From the NCBI GenBank assembly GCA_963989385.1, contig OZ022515.1, forward strand, positions 3,628,803 through 3,692,802: a stretch of 64,000 nt of DNA. Reading direction: 5' to 3'. How positions within the stretch are numbered: the stretch's first letter is position 1; every line of letters begins with the position of its first letter. Below, one piece after another: positions 46,360 to 57,425 of the stretch. This stretch comes from Ctena decussata (Eukaryota > Mollusca > Bivalvia > Lucinida > Lucinidae). The notes below the pieces were generated by a model, which had not been told where the DNA came from, did no database searches, and saw only the letters and a list, made by a program, of their open reading frames with translations. Position numbers and translations under genes: made by a program.

Positions 46360-49300
46360 TACTCTAGGAGCCAAGTCAGCTAAAAATTGAAAGAGGTGGC
46401 ACCTTCTGCTATCCTTGGTTTGACTACGTTTTCTTCTAGCCATAACCTTTAGAAGGAGGTTTGATTGTTCTGCTCTTAAAATTTTATTGTCATGATACTT
46501 TTTTTTACATGTGTTTCTTGGTACCCTACGGCAGAAAACAACACCATTAAGGTATGTATTGTTGCATTGTTACACTTCAGTGGAAGTCATGTTTTGAAGC
46601 AATGTCATTCTTTTTCCACTCTAGGGATATCGTTTCAATACAGGTGTTACTTATTAGAGCCATAATGCGTCAAAACGATTTTCTGCTTTTTTTTGAGCAT
46701 TTTTCTATATGAATTAACCCCACCCACTTGAGAAACAGGTAGGCTAAATTGTTCAATGAGATAACCCTCAATAATCGTGTCCATTAAATAGCATAGTGGT
46801 TAGGCAGATTTAAATGTCCAAAAACACAAACAAAATATGTTCCGCACTCAAATATGATTGGCATGGTATTGTGTATATAAAGAGTGATTCTATGCAAACC
46901 CATGCAAAAAAATGTCCAAAGAAATAATGAAACATGTAAACAAACACCATTTTAGGTCACATGCCTACTCTTTGCCCTTATAATACTTAACTGTGGTCTG
47001 CAGGTATTCAGTTATAACAAATCAAAACAGACTTCGGGCTGCAAGTCTATTTTACTACCCCATAGTAACGTCTTACTACTCGTCTTAGTACTTTACCTTT
47101 ATGGTGCTATTTCCAGTTTGATGTCGTGGGTTGGTTGTTGCACAGAGAATCGATTCCTAAATGTTGCCTTTTACACTATTAGATCTGTTTTGACCTTTTC
47201 CCATAAAAACTTTATAATAAATCACAGATTTATTGCCTTATCGCATGTATTTTCACCAAAGTAACGTATATAGCAAGTTAAAAGGTAAGAGTTTTTTACT
47301 TTACTGCAACAAGCGTGGCTAGAGTGACTAGCTCTCTCTTACTTCATCATAATGAAAATCACGTTTATGATCATTTGGGCTCATTCTGAATCAGTTTGAA
47401 AAAAGACTTTAGCTCAAGCTATTGCTTGGAGGCATTGGCAGTGTAGTAACATTACATTACTGAATACACGCTCAGTTAAAACCGAGATTAATGTAGTGTT
47501 TTCTCTGATGCATATCTTGCTTCCAGAGAACTTTTCTTTGGAATTTAGTTAAGCTTTTATCATTCCTACAGAGCTAAAAGAGAACTGATATATTGTGGCG
47601 CAATATAACTCTGCTATTTTTTTAGCCTCCTTTCTTAATGCGGGGAGGGGGAGAGGGGGATTACGAGTTGACCAGTTTTGGAAGGGTTTCATATCTAGGG
47701 AAGCAAACAGGATGTCACAAACGTTGTCATCCATCAAACAAATGGCAATAAAAGATAGAGGTGTGGCCGTTTACATATACACAGTATTGTTTCAATGGCA
47801 TGCTTGAAGATAATCTAAAAGCAAAAACTACCTGCGAGAAAAGAAAGCAGATTTGGTTTCATTGATTCTGTTCTTGAAAGTGCAGATGACATTTCCAGCC
47901 ATGGGTAATATTGTTGTGACATATTGTCATTATCTTCAGTTCATTATCAACATGACTTTTAAATCAAATCAATGAAAAAATCACTTCCTTAAACTCCTAG
48001 TTAGGAAGTCAAAAAAGGTAACGTATACAACATTAAACAATAAAAGAGTTATCAGATTACCCTTTTACTGTTAACAAGTGTTGATATTTATGCTTGAGTA
48101 GCCTTTAGCAGAAAGAAACCCGTCCTAAAGTAATCCTCAAATGTTGAAAGCAAAACATTGGGCTTCCGAATGTTAACATAACAGCAGTATAACCATAAAT
48201 CTCATGAAGAGATTTAAAAATTTGATTTACCCATTTCATTGCTTCAAATTGCCATTGTTACAATCAAGCATAAATACACATGAACTTTCTATATAGTGCC
48301 TAATTTGCATCGGTATAATGCCTATTTAAGGTGTTTTGCTTGCAAACGGATATTTTCTGCACATGGTAACACGAGCAATGATATGAAAAGTAAATACAGG
48401 CAGATCCCACATCCCGCCCTTGAACCAAACGGGAAAGAAGCACACACACAAATTGACAAAAGTTCACGAAAGACATGCACGGTAAACTGAATTAACAGTT
48501 CTTTCCCAAACAGGTTGTCATTAAGCAACCCCAACTGAAAACAGCCAGAACATATATGTTTACCTAGCTTATATTGCAAAACAAAACAGAAAGCAAAATG
48601 GGCAGCTATTCAGGTGACCATATTGCTAGATGGCCTTAAATAAGCCTTCTTCTTAACAATAAAAGAGTTCGTTCGGAGATCTGAGGAACCGTCAGTGCTT
48701 CATCTTATTGAATTTCAAACATTATTTAACGGTATCATTATAAACCACAATATTTAATCTCACAACTTGTTTACATTTAAATGTTGTATGCGTTACCTTT
48801 TTTTACTATCAAACAAATGAGATAAAGTAAGTGAATTATCATTGATTCGATTGATTAATATCATTTTGATAATGTCATAATCATATCAGTCGTGCCTAGA
48901 CAGTATCGTCTGTACTTGCCAGTGATCTTCAAACATGTTATGGAAATAATACTGTTAATGTTACTGGACAAACCTCAATGTTTTACTGCAATTTGTTAGA
49001 ACGGAAACAAGATTCTCGACCTCTTATTTTCTTCTGTGGCTGGTTTAACCTTTAAAGATTTACTTTTAATAGAAACACTTTTGTCCTACAAAGGCAAATT
49101 CTTTCTTTTAAGAGTTTACTCCCATTAAGGAGGGAAGGAAAGGTAAACTTGGCAGGTATTTCACGTAAGATTGTATCCATTCACCTAAAATTCTTGAAAT
49201 GATAGGAGCTTAACTAAATTGTGATTGAAGATTCTCTTGTAGTAAAATAAACATCACAGAAAACAAAGACATCAACCTCGGTGTATGGGAATAAAATATT

Positions 49301-51124
49301 ATAACACTTTCAATGCCCCCTAGCACCAGCTTCGGCTGATTTTTTTTTCAATTGACTCCGAATGAGACCAAATAATACCAAAGAAACACATATTTTTCAA
49401 TAAATGAAGTACAGGGAAGCATTTTGACGTAGCCATATGGCACTTAACACTAGCAGCGGAGTAAAACTAACACTTTTTAGCGTGTTATATACGTTACTTT
49501 GGTTTAAATTTATGCTAAACGCCCAAAATATTTTTAACCATGGTTTAAATATTGCTTTTAAAAGAATAGCTCAAAACAGATAAAGTAGTTTTAACTGGCA
49601 GCGATCAAGAATGGATTCAATGGGTGCCAAAACCCTCCCATGATACCAAACTAGAAGAAAAAAAAAGTAAAAAGACAAGTACTCAAATAATACTAGCAAG
49701 TAGCAAAATTAACATGCAGTCCATTCTATGCAGATGACCTCATAGCTAGCCTTTTACCAACATAACAAGGCACACACAACGCCTATTTTCAACAGGATAA
49801 TGGCAAATTACAGACGAAATAAACCAATGTTTCGAAAACAACAGAACAGTGGACAGCACAAACTTTAACATAAATACACCACAATGAATAAACCGCCTTG
49901 GAAATATCGCTGATTAATTACATATGGTAGGTTTAAACGATTTCACATTCATGTAAAAATTAATTCAACCTACTATGGTCTTGGCGTATTTTGCATTTGC
50001 AACATCTAATCTCAAGGAATATTTTTAAATAAAAGTTACAAACGTTACCTTTCTAAGTACAAAACTGTAATCTATCAAAACTTAGTTTGTATTGTGTGAT
50101 TCTTAAAAATTATTAAGATATTAATGAATTTAAATAAATTTAGTACTTTTCCATGTGCAGATTAATTCACGAGCGCTTTCTTTAGTACTTTTCCATGTGC
50201 AGATTAATTCACTAGCGCTTTCTTTAATTTTTGGGACAATTTAAATTTTTCTTGTCAAGTAAACAACATTGTTTGCTGTCTGAGTAGGCGACTAAACTAT
50301 GCAGAATTTTTTTGGGATAAATAATGAATATAATTAGCTTAACTTTGTTAATTTGTTTAACAGGCAAAGTTCCAAATGAATGTATTCCTGGAGGAATGAC
50401 AGTCTTTTTATGCAAACGTGTTAATCTGTTAAGTACGTTACTTTGCTAAAGAAATGTATTGTATGTTTAAAACTTATTTCAACTATTGTGTTGCATCATG
50501 TTTAGTATGATCTGAAGGAAACAGGTCAACTTTTCTGTTCACAATAACTTATTAGCTATGTTTTATCAAACAATTGCGTTTTAAGTTTTAAAGGAATACA
50601 TGAACTGTTATAACGAAAATAACAGCCCCGATGTTCTTAACTGTTTTCTGTGCAGCTTAATTTATAGCATATTAACTATTCTTAAAGAAAATATTGAGTT
50701 TTGATACAGTTAAATCATTACGGCATATTTCTCATCGATTCTTATTTTATATAATTAAAATTTAATAGGTTAACGTAAACAACTGCCTATTAGAGATTTA
50801 TGCAAGTTTTGTTAAGGTGGCAAACGCTAAATCTGATCACTATAGGTCAAAACAATCATTTTAATATATAAAAACAAATATTACACCCGACTGACTACTC
50901 TCTGTCTTTTCTAGGACTCTTATGGAATCATATTTGCTTCACTATAGGTAGTCACACCCATCGCTTATTTTGACTATTTTGACAATAAAATTTGACGAGC
51001 AGAACAATCAAACCTAGTTTCTGAAGGTTCAGACTATTCAAAAATACATTCAGACTAAGTAAAGCAGAGGGTGCCACCTCCGACCCTTATTTTGGCAAGA
51101 TAGGCGATTTTGGCTCCTAGAGTA
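46360..51124. mobile_element. 4.77-kb candidate element with diverged ~135-bp inverted ends
   Basis: The left arm (46360-46492) and right arm (50981-51124) are reverse complements with mismatches and a few indels: TACTCTAGGAGCCAA at the tips, then GAGGTGGCACC, then AGGTTTGATTGTTCTGCTC and AAATTTTATTGTC. Tips are TA. The interior is AT-rich without transposase, and carries repeated AAAGTAACGTATA / ACGTTACTTT motifs in mirrored orientation. Frames at 47549, 47595, 48296, 48322 and 50224 have no domain signal. Confidence 0.68.
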
Positions 51125-52190
51125 TCTGCATAATTTTTGGTTTTCATGATTTATTTTTTTTACCTATGATGAAGGGTCATATTTCGAATTCATTGCTCTT
51201 AATGATATATAATTTGTTCGAACTAACAGCGTAATTGTATTAACATTGACTCCGCATCTCAATTGATCTGTATTAGAAGAAAACGGTTGGAATGAAGAAG
51301 ATAAGTCCCACTTCTAAGGGGGTTTTTTTGAAAATAAAAATGCATATTTTGCATATGCTAAACGCACTCCCCTCCGTAACGTAAACGGTAGTTTGAGAAA
51401 ATGTTCACAATACACTTACAAATACCATATATCACTAAAAGTGTCATATAAAGTTACCATTAATAAGTTCGTGAGCTGATTCATTCATTGGCTCTTTTAA
51501 TTGCCTGGCTAATTTGTTTATCACTAGGAAAGCAAATAGGGTAGTTTTATAAAATAGTTCGTTCAAAGAAAGCCTTCTGTTTTCCTTTTAATGAACTATT
51601 TCTATAGGATACTCAAAGTGATCAATGTCATATAGAAATTACAGTTTTAGGTCAACACTGCGAAAAGAGTAACTATTCTGCAAACTGCATACATTTTAGA
51701 CATGCCAAACCTCCGGCTATATGGATTGTGTGGTTATATCTCACCTTCGTAACGTCGATTTTAACGCCACATTTTGACCTAAACCACGTTTTCACTTGGT
51801 GTGGGTAATATTTTGCATACATAAACAAGGGCCTAACTACTATCAAAAATTCGTATCTTCGAAACGATGCAAGGAACTGTCATTTTTTTTTCGATTTTTT
51901 TCATCCGCAATTGTACCCTTTTTTCAAGAATTACTGTAAAACGTAATACTGCGACTACAGTACCCCTCTGAATATGTCAGTAAGCGTGGCTCGGAGAGAG
52001 GTATTCGGTGCCTGCAGAGACCTGCAGTAAAACTGTATCAGCCAAACTATATCATATTGAGAATTCAAAAACTAGACGACATAGAGTGTAGATCCGGATG
52101 AGTCGGCTCATTATGAGCATCCTCGTCTGGATCTAAGCGCTATGTGAATTCAAATGTTTTCATTGCTGGTGGCTCCACTGACTTCATCGG
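51125..52190. other. Non-coding region
   Basis: Two further GTAACG motifs (51374 in ACTCCCCTCCGTAACG; 51750). An imperfect hairpin at 52078-52147 pairs ACATAGAGTGTAGATCCGGA with CTGGATCTAAGCGCTATGT. Confidence 0.55.
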
Positions 52191-52975
52191 AGAGTAGTAT
52201 GGCAAAGGCAGTAAAACTGTACTGGCATTTAAGTAAAACTGTACTGGTGCTCAAAGTGATTATATCGGACAGTAGTATGGCAAAGGCAGCAAAACTTTGT
52301 TGGTGCTTTCAGTGAATATATCCGACAGTAGTGTGGCAAAGGCAGTAAAACTGTACTGGCGCTTTAAGTAAAACTGTGATTATATCCGACAGTAGTATGA
52401 CAAAGGCAGTAAAACTGTACTGGTGCTCAAAATGATTATATCCCACAGTAGTATGGCAAAGGCAGTAAAACTGGACTTGTGCTTTAAGTGTTTATATCCA
52501 CAGTAGTATGGCAAAGGCAGTAAAACTGTATTTGCGCTTTAAGTGTTTATATTCGACAGTAGAATGGCAAAGGTAGTAAAACTGTACTGGTGCTTTAAGT
52601 GATTATATCCGACAGTAGTATGGCAAAGGCAGTAATAATGTTCTGGCGCTTAAAGTAAAACTGTACTGGTGCTTTAAGTGATTATATCCGACAGTAGTAT
52701 GGCAAAGGCAGTAAATCTGTACTGGCGCTTAAAGTAAAACTGTACTGTGCTTTAAGTGATTATATCGGACAGTAGTATGGCGAAGGCAGTAAAACTGTAC
52801 GGGCGCTTAAAGTAAAACTGTACTGGTGCTTTAAGTGATTATATCCGACAGTAGTATGGCAAAGGCAGTAAAACTGTATTCGCGCTTTCAGTGATTATAT
52901 CGGACAGTAGTATGGCAAAGGCAGTAAAAGTGATTATATCGGACAGTAATAGAAAAAAGGCGGTAAAACTGTACA
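52191..52975. repeat. Tandem array with two unit lengths (56 and 78-79 bp)
   Basis: The landmark GGCAAAGGCAGTAAAACTGT recurs about 13 times. Successive spacings by my count are 78, 56, 64, 56, 55, 56, 56, 79, 78, 79, 56 and 35. The long form has an extra GGCGCTTAAAGTAAAACTGT segment of about 23 bp. The array ends 138 bp upstream of the second sushi exon. Confidence 0.93.
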
Positions 52976-53112
52976 GAAATTAAATAACTTTTCTTTGTAA
53001 CTCTGAAATACAGGACATTGATAATACTTACCATGTATACAATGGTGAGAGGTGTTTAATCTATTGGCGATTATATATATCTTATCAGGTGTTTTTTTAT
53101 ATATTCGTACAG

Positions 53113-53274
53113 ACTGTGCTTCTTTTCACGTGGCCAATGGTATGGTTACACCGGATGCTAGTGTTCCACATGGTCAAACAGTTACAGTGACATGTAACAA
53201 TGGCTACAAAATTGTCGGGCCCAAAACGGCAGTTTGTGACAATGGCGTCCTTACTGGTGGCACGTGGTGTAGAC
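53113..53274 (+). CDS. Sushi/CCP domain exon 2 (internal exon)
   Basis: A 162-bp exon (54 codons) with acceptor TATATTCGTACAG at 53112, beginning in phase 1 like the other two exons. It encodes one sushi module: Cys1 in CASFHVANGMV, Cys2 in VTVTCNNGYKIVG, Cys3 in TAVCDNG, and Cys4 in GGTWCRR, with the usual G-Y and the Trp directly before Cys4. I place the donor at 53275 (C|GTATAT), which gives the same phase and nearly the same length as exon 1. A second GT, at 53293 (G|GTAATG), is also phase 1 and would add RISNLT-like residues, an N-glycosylation site. The ATG at 53052 is intronic. Whether it belongs to the same gene as 11810 is unproven; phase and orientation agree. No downstream exon was found. 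Confidence 0.85.
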
Positions 53275-53379
53275 GTATATCTAATTTAACTGGTAATGTA
53301 CAAATACCTTGTCTTATAATTCATAAAGATAGATTGATGGTACGTCCTTTTTAACAGCATTTTAAGCCCCGTTTACAAT

Positions 53380-54440
53380 TGACAAAAGTCCGACGTAGAC
53401 TTTATATTTATAGTTTACACTTCACAGTTCGTACTTTATACTTTCCATAATAATATTCTAGACATGTAAGAGAACAGGAAGTTACATTTCAAAGTTCATA
53501 CTCCACGCTTCGCAGTTCAAGTTCAGAGGTCAAAGTTCAATTTTATGAACTAAGAAATATAAACTATGAAGTGTAAAGTTTGAATTATGAAGTCTGGAGT
53601 TACTGCATTAACTATAATGAGTGAAAATGAAGAATGAAGTGTAAAACATTTAGAGTGAAGTTTGAAGTGGTAAATATGAAATAGAAACAGTTAAGTACGA
53701 ACAGTGAAATGTAAAATATGAACTTTGACGTGAAAAGTATAACTTGTGAACACTGAACTATGAAATGTGACGTATGGGCTGTGGAATGTAAAGCATGAAA
53801 TAAGCACTATGAATTGTGCAGTTTGACCCTTTAAGTGCGAGGTATGAACTGTATACTGTAAAGTTTGATCGCTGAACTGTAAAGTATGAATTTTGAAGTA
53901 TGAATTATGAAGTACGAATAATGTAAGGCGCAGTAAGAGGTGTGTAATATAAACTATGTGGACCGTGAACTGTGAGGAATTGCCTGTTTATTGGGAATTA
54001 TATATTTAAAGTGTGAAGGTCAAACTTTAAATAATGAAAACGAAGTACATGTATGAACTGTGAAGTGAGAAGTATGGACAATTAATTCGAAGAATGAAAA
54101 TTTAATTGTGATATTGAAGTATGAACTATGAAGAATTATTTTTGAATTGTGAATTGTGACGCATGAACTCTGTAGTGTGAAAAAGACGTTTGAAATAAGA
54201 ATGAAGTAAGAAGTTTGAACTGTGAGTGAAATATGAAATGTGAAGTGTGACGTATGAGAACTGAAGCAACTACTGTAAAGTGTAAAATTTGAAACGGGAA
54301 GTGTGAAGAATGAGCTATGAAATTTTAAGTAAGAAATATGACCAGTGAACTGTGAACTAAAGTCTGTGAATGGTAAATTTAGAGGTATGAACAACGAAGT
54401 GTGAACTTCATTGCGTGAACTATGTTAACTATGAATTTTT
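53380..54440. repeat. Quasi-tandem TGAAGTATGAACTG-type repeat
   Basis: Dozens of irregular 8-15 bp phrases such as GAAGTGTGAAGTATGAACT, AACTGTGAA and TATGAAATGTG, without fixed period. The strand is strongly poor in C. Resumes at 57284 after a 2.8-kb interruption. The 124-codon minus-strand frame (HTSHFTFHIS-like residues) is the translation of the repeat. Confidence 0.85.
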
Positions 54441-55539
54441 ATTCACAAAACGCGGAGTATTAAGAGAGACTGACCGTAAGCATCGAGCATTGGCCCATAA
54501 TAACGTGGAAAGTCGAAAATTACAGATTTGGCTCAAATTTTGGGAAATTGATATATACCATGCGTGTTTGTATTTCACAAGTTTTTAGAGGTCAATGTTC
54601 GTTCGTTTCCATGGTAACCAGGAATCCATTTTGAAAATATCAACATTGAGACATGTATGTAATATTTCCTCGATAAAAATCAAACAACAAATATTATCTC
54701 ATTCATATTTGCTTGTATAGTTTGAAAATACATACGTATGTAATAAGATAACATGATATGACTGTTTTCTGTCCCTTATTATCAACGGGAGAGCTTTTAC
54801 TGGAAAAATGACCCAATTTTGAGTGAAAAATTGGTGCTTTATTCGCCTGATAACTAAAAATGGCAGTCACATTTGACAATAAGGCAATATATACATGATA
54901 GAGTAAGGTTTGAAGTTTAAGAAGGTCAAAACTTAGGTGTAAACTCGCAAAACTTTTAAACTTATCCATCTTTGAAATGTGTCAATACTGTAAAATAGTA
55001 GGAAGGGAGATAAGTCAAACTGGCATTATCTACCTCCCTTGACGATTACAAATCTGTGAACACTACAGGTAGTATCCATGATCTTTAATAATAAAAGATA
55101 GTATCTTTGAAAGAATAAGATTACTGTCAACAATGCTCACCATGACCTTTTTTATCTATGAAATAGGTCCATTTACCAAGACTGCAGTTGCAGTTGTATT
55201 CGGTACATTTGATGACAAGAGTTGTCCCGAGCAAAACGTCTGCAGAAATCATTGAATAGAACGGAGTAAAACCGTTTTGTTTGCAGCAATATTTTTGCCT
55301 TATCTTTATTTCATGTTGTAATAAATTTACTAATGTTTTTTAATGAATTGCTTCTGTGAAGCAGGTAATACGCAAGAAGAGCCATTTTTCAGGACAGAAA
55401 GTGGTGTAGACTAAGGCCTTCAGCGTCTATTCACCGAGGGATACTGAAATTTTAAGCAATGTTCTGTGACCTATGATCGTCATTCTACATAGAACAGCTT
55501 AAACTGGATGGATGAATGACTTTGGATTGTCTGTCCTTT

Positions 55540-55772
55540 TTTATAGTATTTCAGTCATGACAATTGGGGAATGTGGTTGGGGAGATGGCGGGAAGTGTGT
55601 ATGGGGGTGGGCGGAGGGGGGTGGGGGTGGGGGAAGGATAAGTATGAAAAGCTGTGCAGTGGAGCCAAATTTGCGGTTGGAAAGATTACTGCATCCAGCA
55701 TATCTCGAACTCTGAACCACTTGATCAGCAGGCCAGGCCTTAACCTACTGTGCTACCCGGGGCTTCTAGAAT
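55540..55772 (-). mobile_element. tRNA-derived SINE carrying a G-rich insertion
   Basis: Minus strand: CCCCGGGTAGCACAGTAGG then TTAAGGCC (A box), GGTTCAGAGTTCGAGAT (B box), then CACTGCACAGC and the GTCATGACTGAAATACT core. A run with five G-tracts (55600-55635 on the plus strand) interrupts the body. Frames at 55512 and 55571 are shadows. Confidence 0.75.
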
Positions 55773-55871
55773 AGCCAAAAAAGTCGTGTAATTTAGGTAA
55801 TCCTGATAGGGGTGCCATCTCAAGTATACGAGTACTCATGAGTGATTTACTCATCCCATCTAATTTCATCC

Positions 55872-56062
55872 ACTTTTCTGTAGCTTAGCGAGGGAAGCGC
55901 CTGCGTACTAAGCTAGCAGTCCTTGTTCGAATCACTTTTTTTTCAATTACGTGGTGCCATTGCACACAGTCTTTAAAAATCGCCCATGCCTTGTTGTATG
56001 GCCTAAGTACTGTTGAAAGGGCCATAAAACTACAAACCTGTCATTAACTCTCTTCGTTTTCC
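55872..56062 (+). mobile_element. tRNA-derived SINE, plus strand
   Basis: TGTAGCTTAGCGAGGGAAGC (A box), CCTTGTTCGAATCAC (B box), then GCCATTGCACACAGTC and GTACTGTTGAAAGGGCCATA. Same family as 55540-55772, facing the opposite way about 100 bp downstream. Confidence 0.75.
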
Positions 56063-57283
56063 AGTCTGCCATTTAAATGTTAATTTGTGGTGCCATAAAA
56101 CGTTTGAAATGTGAAATGTCCATTTTGTTATGAAATTATTATTGGTTCAGTGTGCGATTTTTTGGCTTGTTTCTTACCGTTAGCTTTTCTTAACTCACTC
56201 CGGCTTCGCCGTCGAGATATAAACTACGATTCGCGCTTCAACACCATCTATACATCAGCGACAATTCACTAGTAAGAATTTTTTTTCTTAATCGTGTAGT
56301 TCTATGTCACATATTTTTTCACTTTTGTACACACTTTCTCTTCACAAAACGGTGATATTGCTATTGCATATACAGTGGGTGGGGTATCTAAGCAGCAACT
56401 TTAAATCTGTTTATTAGAGAAAAAAAAGGGAAAAACCATAAGAGATACAGAAACCAAGTACTGAACAACATTAAAACCATATCGATTCTACTGCAAATTA
56501 AGAGTTGTATATTAGTTACATGGGTTGAGGATCGGTTTGAACTGATGTAACACATTTTTATGCATCGTGACCATAGAAACAATATCAAACACTACATTTC
56601 TACGTCGTTATTTGCAAAGATGGGATAAAAATGCGACTCTTTATTTGTTTAATAAGCAAATTCAAACTGAAAGTGTGGAAATTAGAGTAAAGAAATCTAA
56701 AAAAACTGTTGTTTCTGTAAAATTGTCTTTTCGACTTTGACACCCTTTGCACGTGCATTTATTCTGTAGTCAGTGAGAGTTTACACTTAATTGTTTTTGC
56801 TATGTACGGTACTTATGTTGATGTTTGAAGACATGTTAATGGTATATTCAGGTCAGGCTGCCATTTTCAATAACCTCGATTTGAAAAAGAGATATTTTCA
56901 CAAATTTTATTTTTTCTCCGACTATATGTACTTCCAGTTGCCATGGTTTCAACAACGTGCAGTAGCCAATGCACTGAAGGTGCAGAGACTGACAATTACA
57001 TTTAGTCCTAAGCACCATACCGGTTAACTGTTTGATACTTGCTTCAGGACAGACACGTTTTCCCTTTGAAATTCATGAAAAAATGTAAAATTTGAGCGGC
57101 CTAAAAATGGTTGCCATGGCAACAGTAATTGCTTAGATATCTCGAGAACCGTTTGACATATTTCACTTTTTTTTCACTAATCTTCATCTTTCGTCGAGAG
57201 CTTTAAACCATGACATTTGTAGCAAAATACAAAATTTTGAGTTTCCATCCAATGCTCGATGCTTACAGTCAGCTTCTCTTAAT

Positions 57284-57425
57284 TGCGAACTAAAAAGTAT
57301 AATCTAAATGATGTTTGGATTATGACCTATGAAGTGTGAGTTCAAAGTATTGAACTATGAAGTGTGAAGTGTGTACCATGGAGAGTGAAATATGAAGTAG
57401 AAATAATGAAATATGATGATCGAAT
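57284..57425. repeat. Continuation of the TGAAGTATGAACTG-type repeat
   Basis: ACTATGAAGTGTGAAGTGTG, GAGAGTGAAATATGAAG and similar phrases. Confidence 0.8.

Larger units (their letters stand above)
54460..57282. mobile_element. 2.8-kb TTAA-ended TIR element inserted in the quasi-tandem repeat
   Basis: Inverted ends of 34 bp with three mismatches: TTAAGAGAGACTGACCGTAA then GCATCGAGCATTGG at the left, with the complement at 57249-57282. Diverged similarity continues inward (for example TTTCCATGGTAACCA and TTGCCATGGCAACAG). TTAA lies at both tips and the GAAGTGTGAAG repeat flanks both sides. The interior holds two SINEs in opposite orientation and no transposase. Confidence 0.78.

Noticed and set aside
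49720..49770. PFYADDLIASL-like peptide on the plus strand, suggestive of an RT motif C
   Set aside because: Flanking sequence does not give other RT motifs in any frame; too short to call.
53052..53112. ATG at 53052 as the start of a sushi gene with a signal-like peptide (LLAIIYILSGVFLYI)
   Set aside because: Hydrophobic and tempting, but a good phase-1 acceptor at 53112 sits exactly where a sushi exon should begin, so the upstream part is better read as intron. A transcript start here cannot be fully excluded without RNA data.
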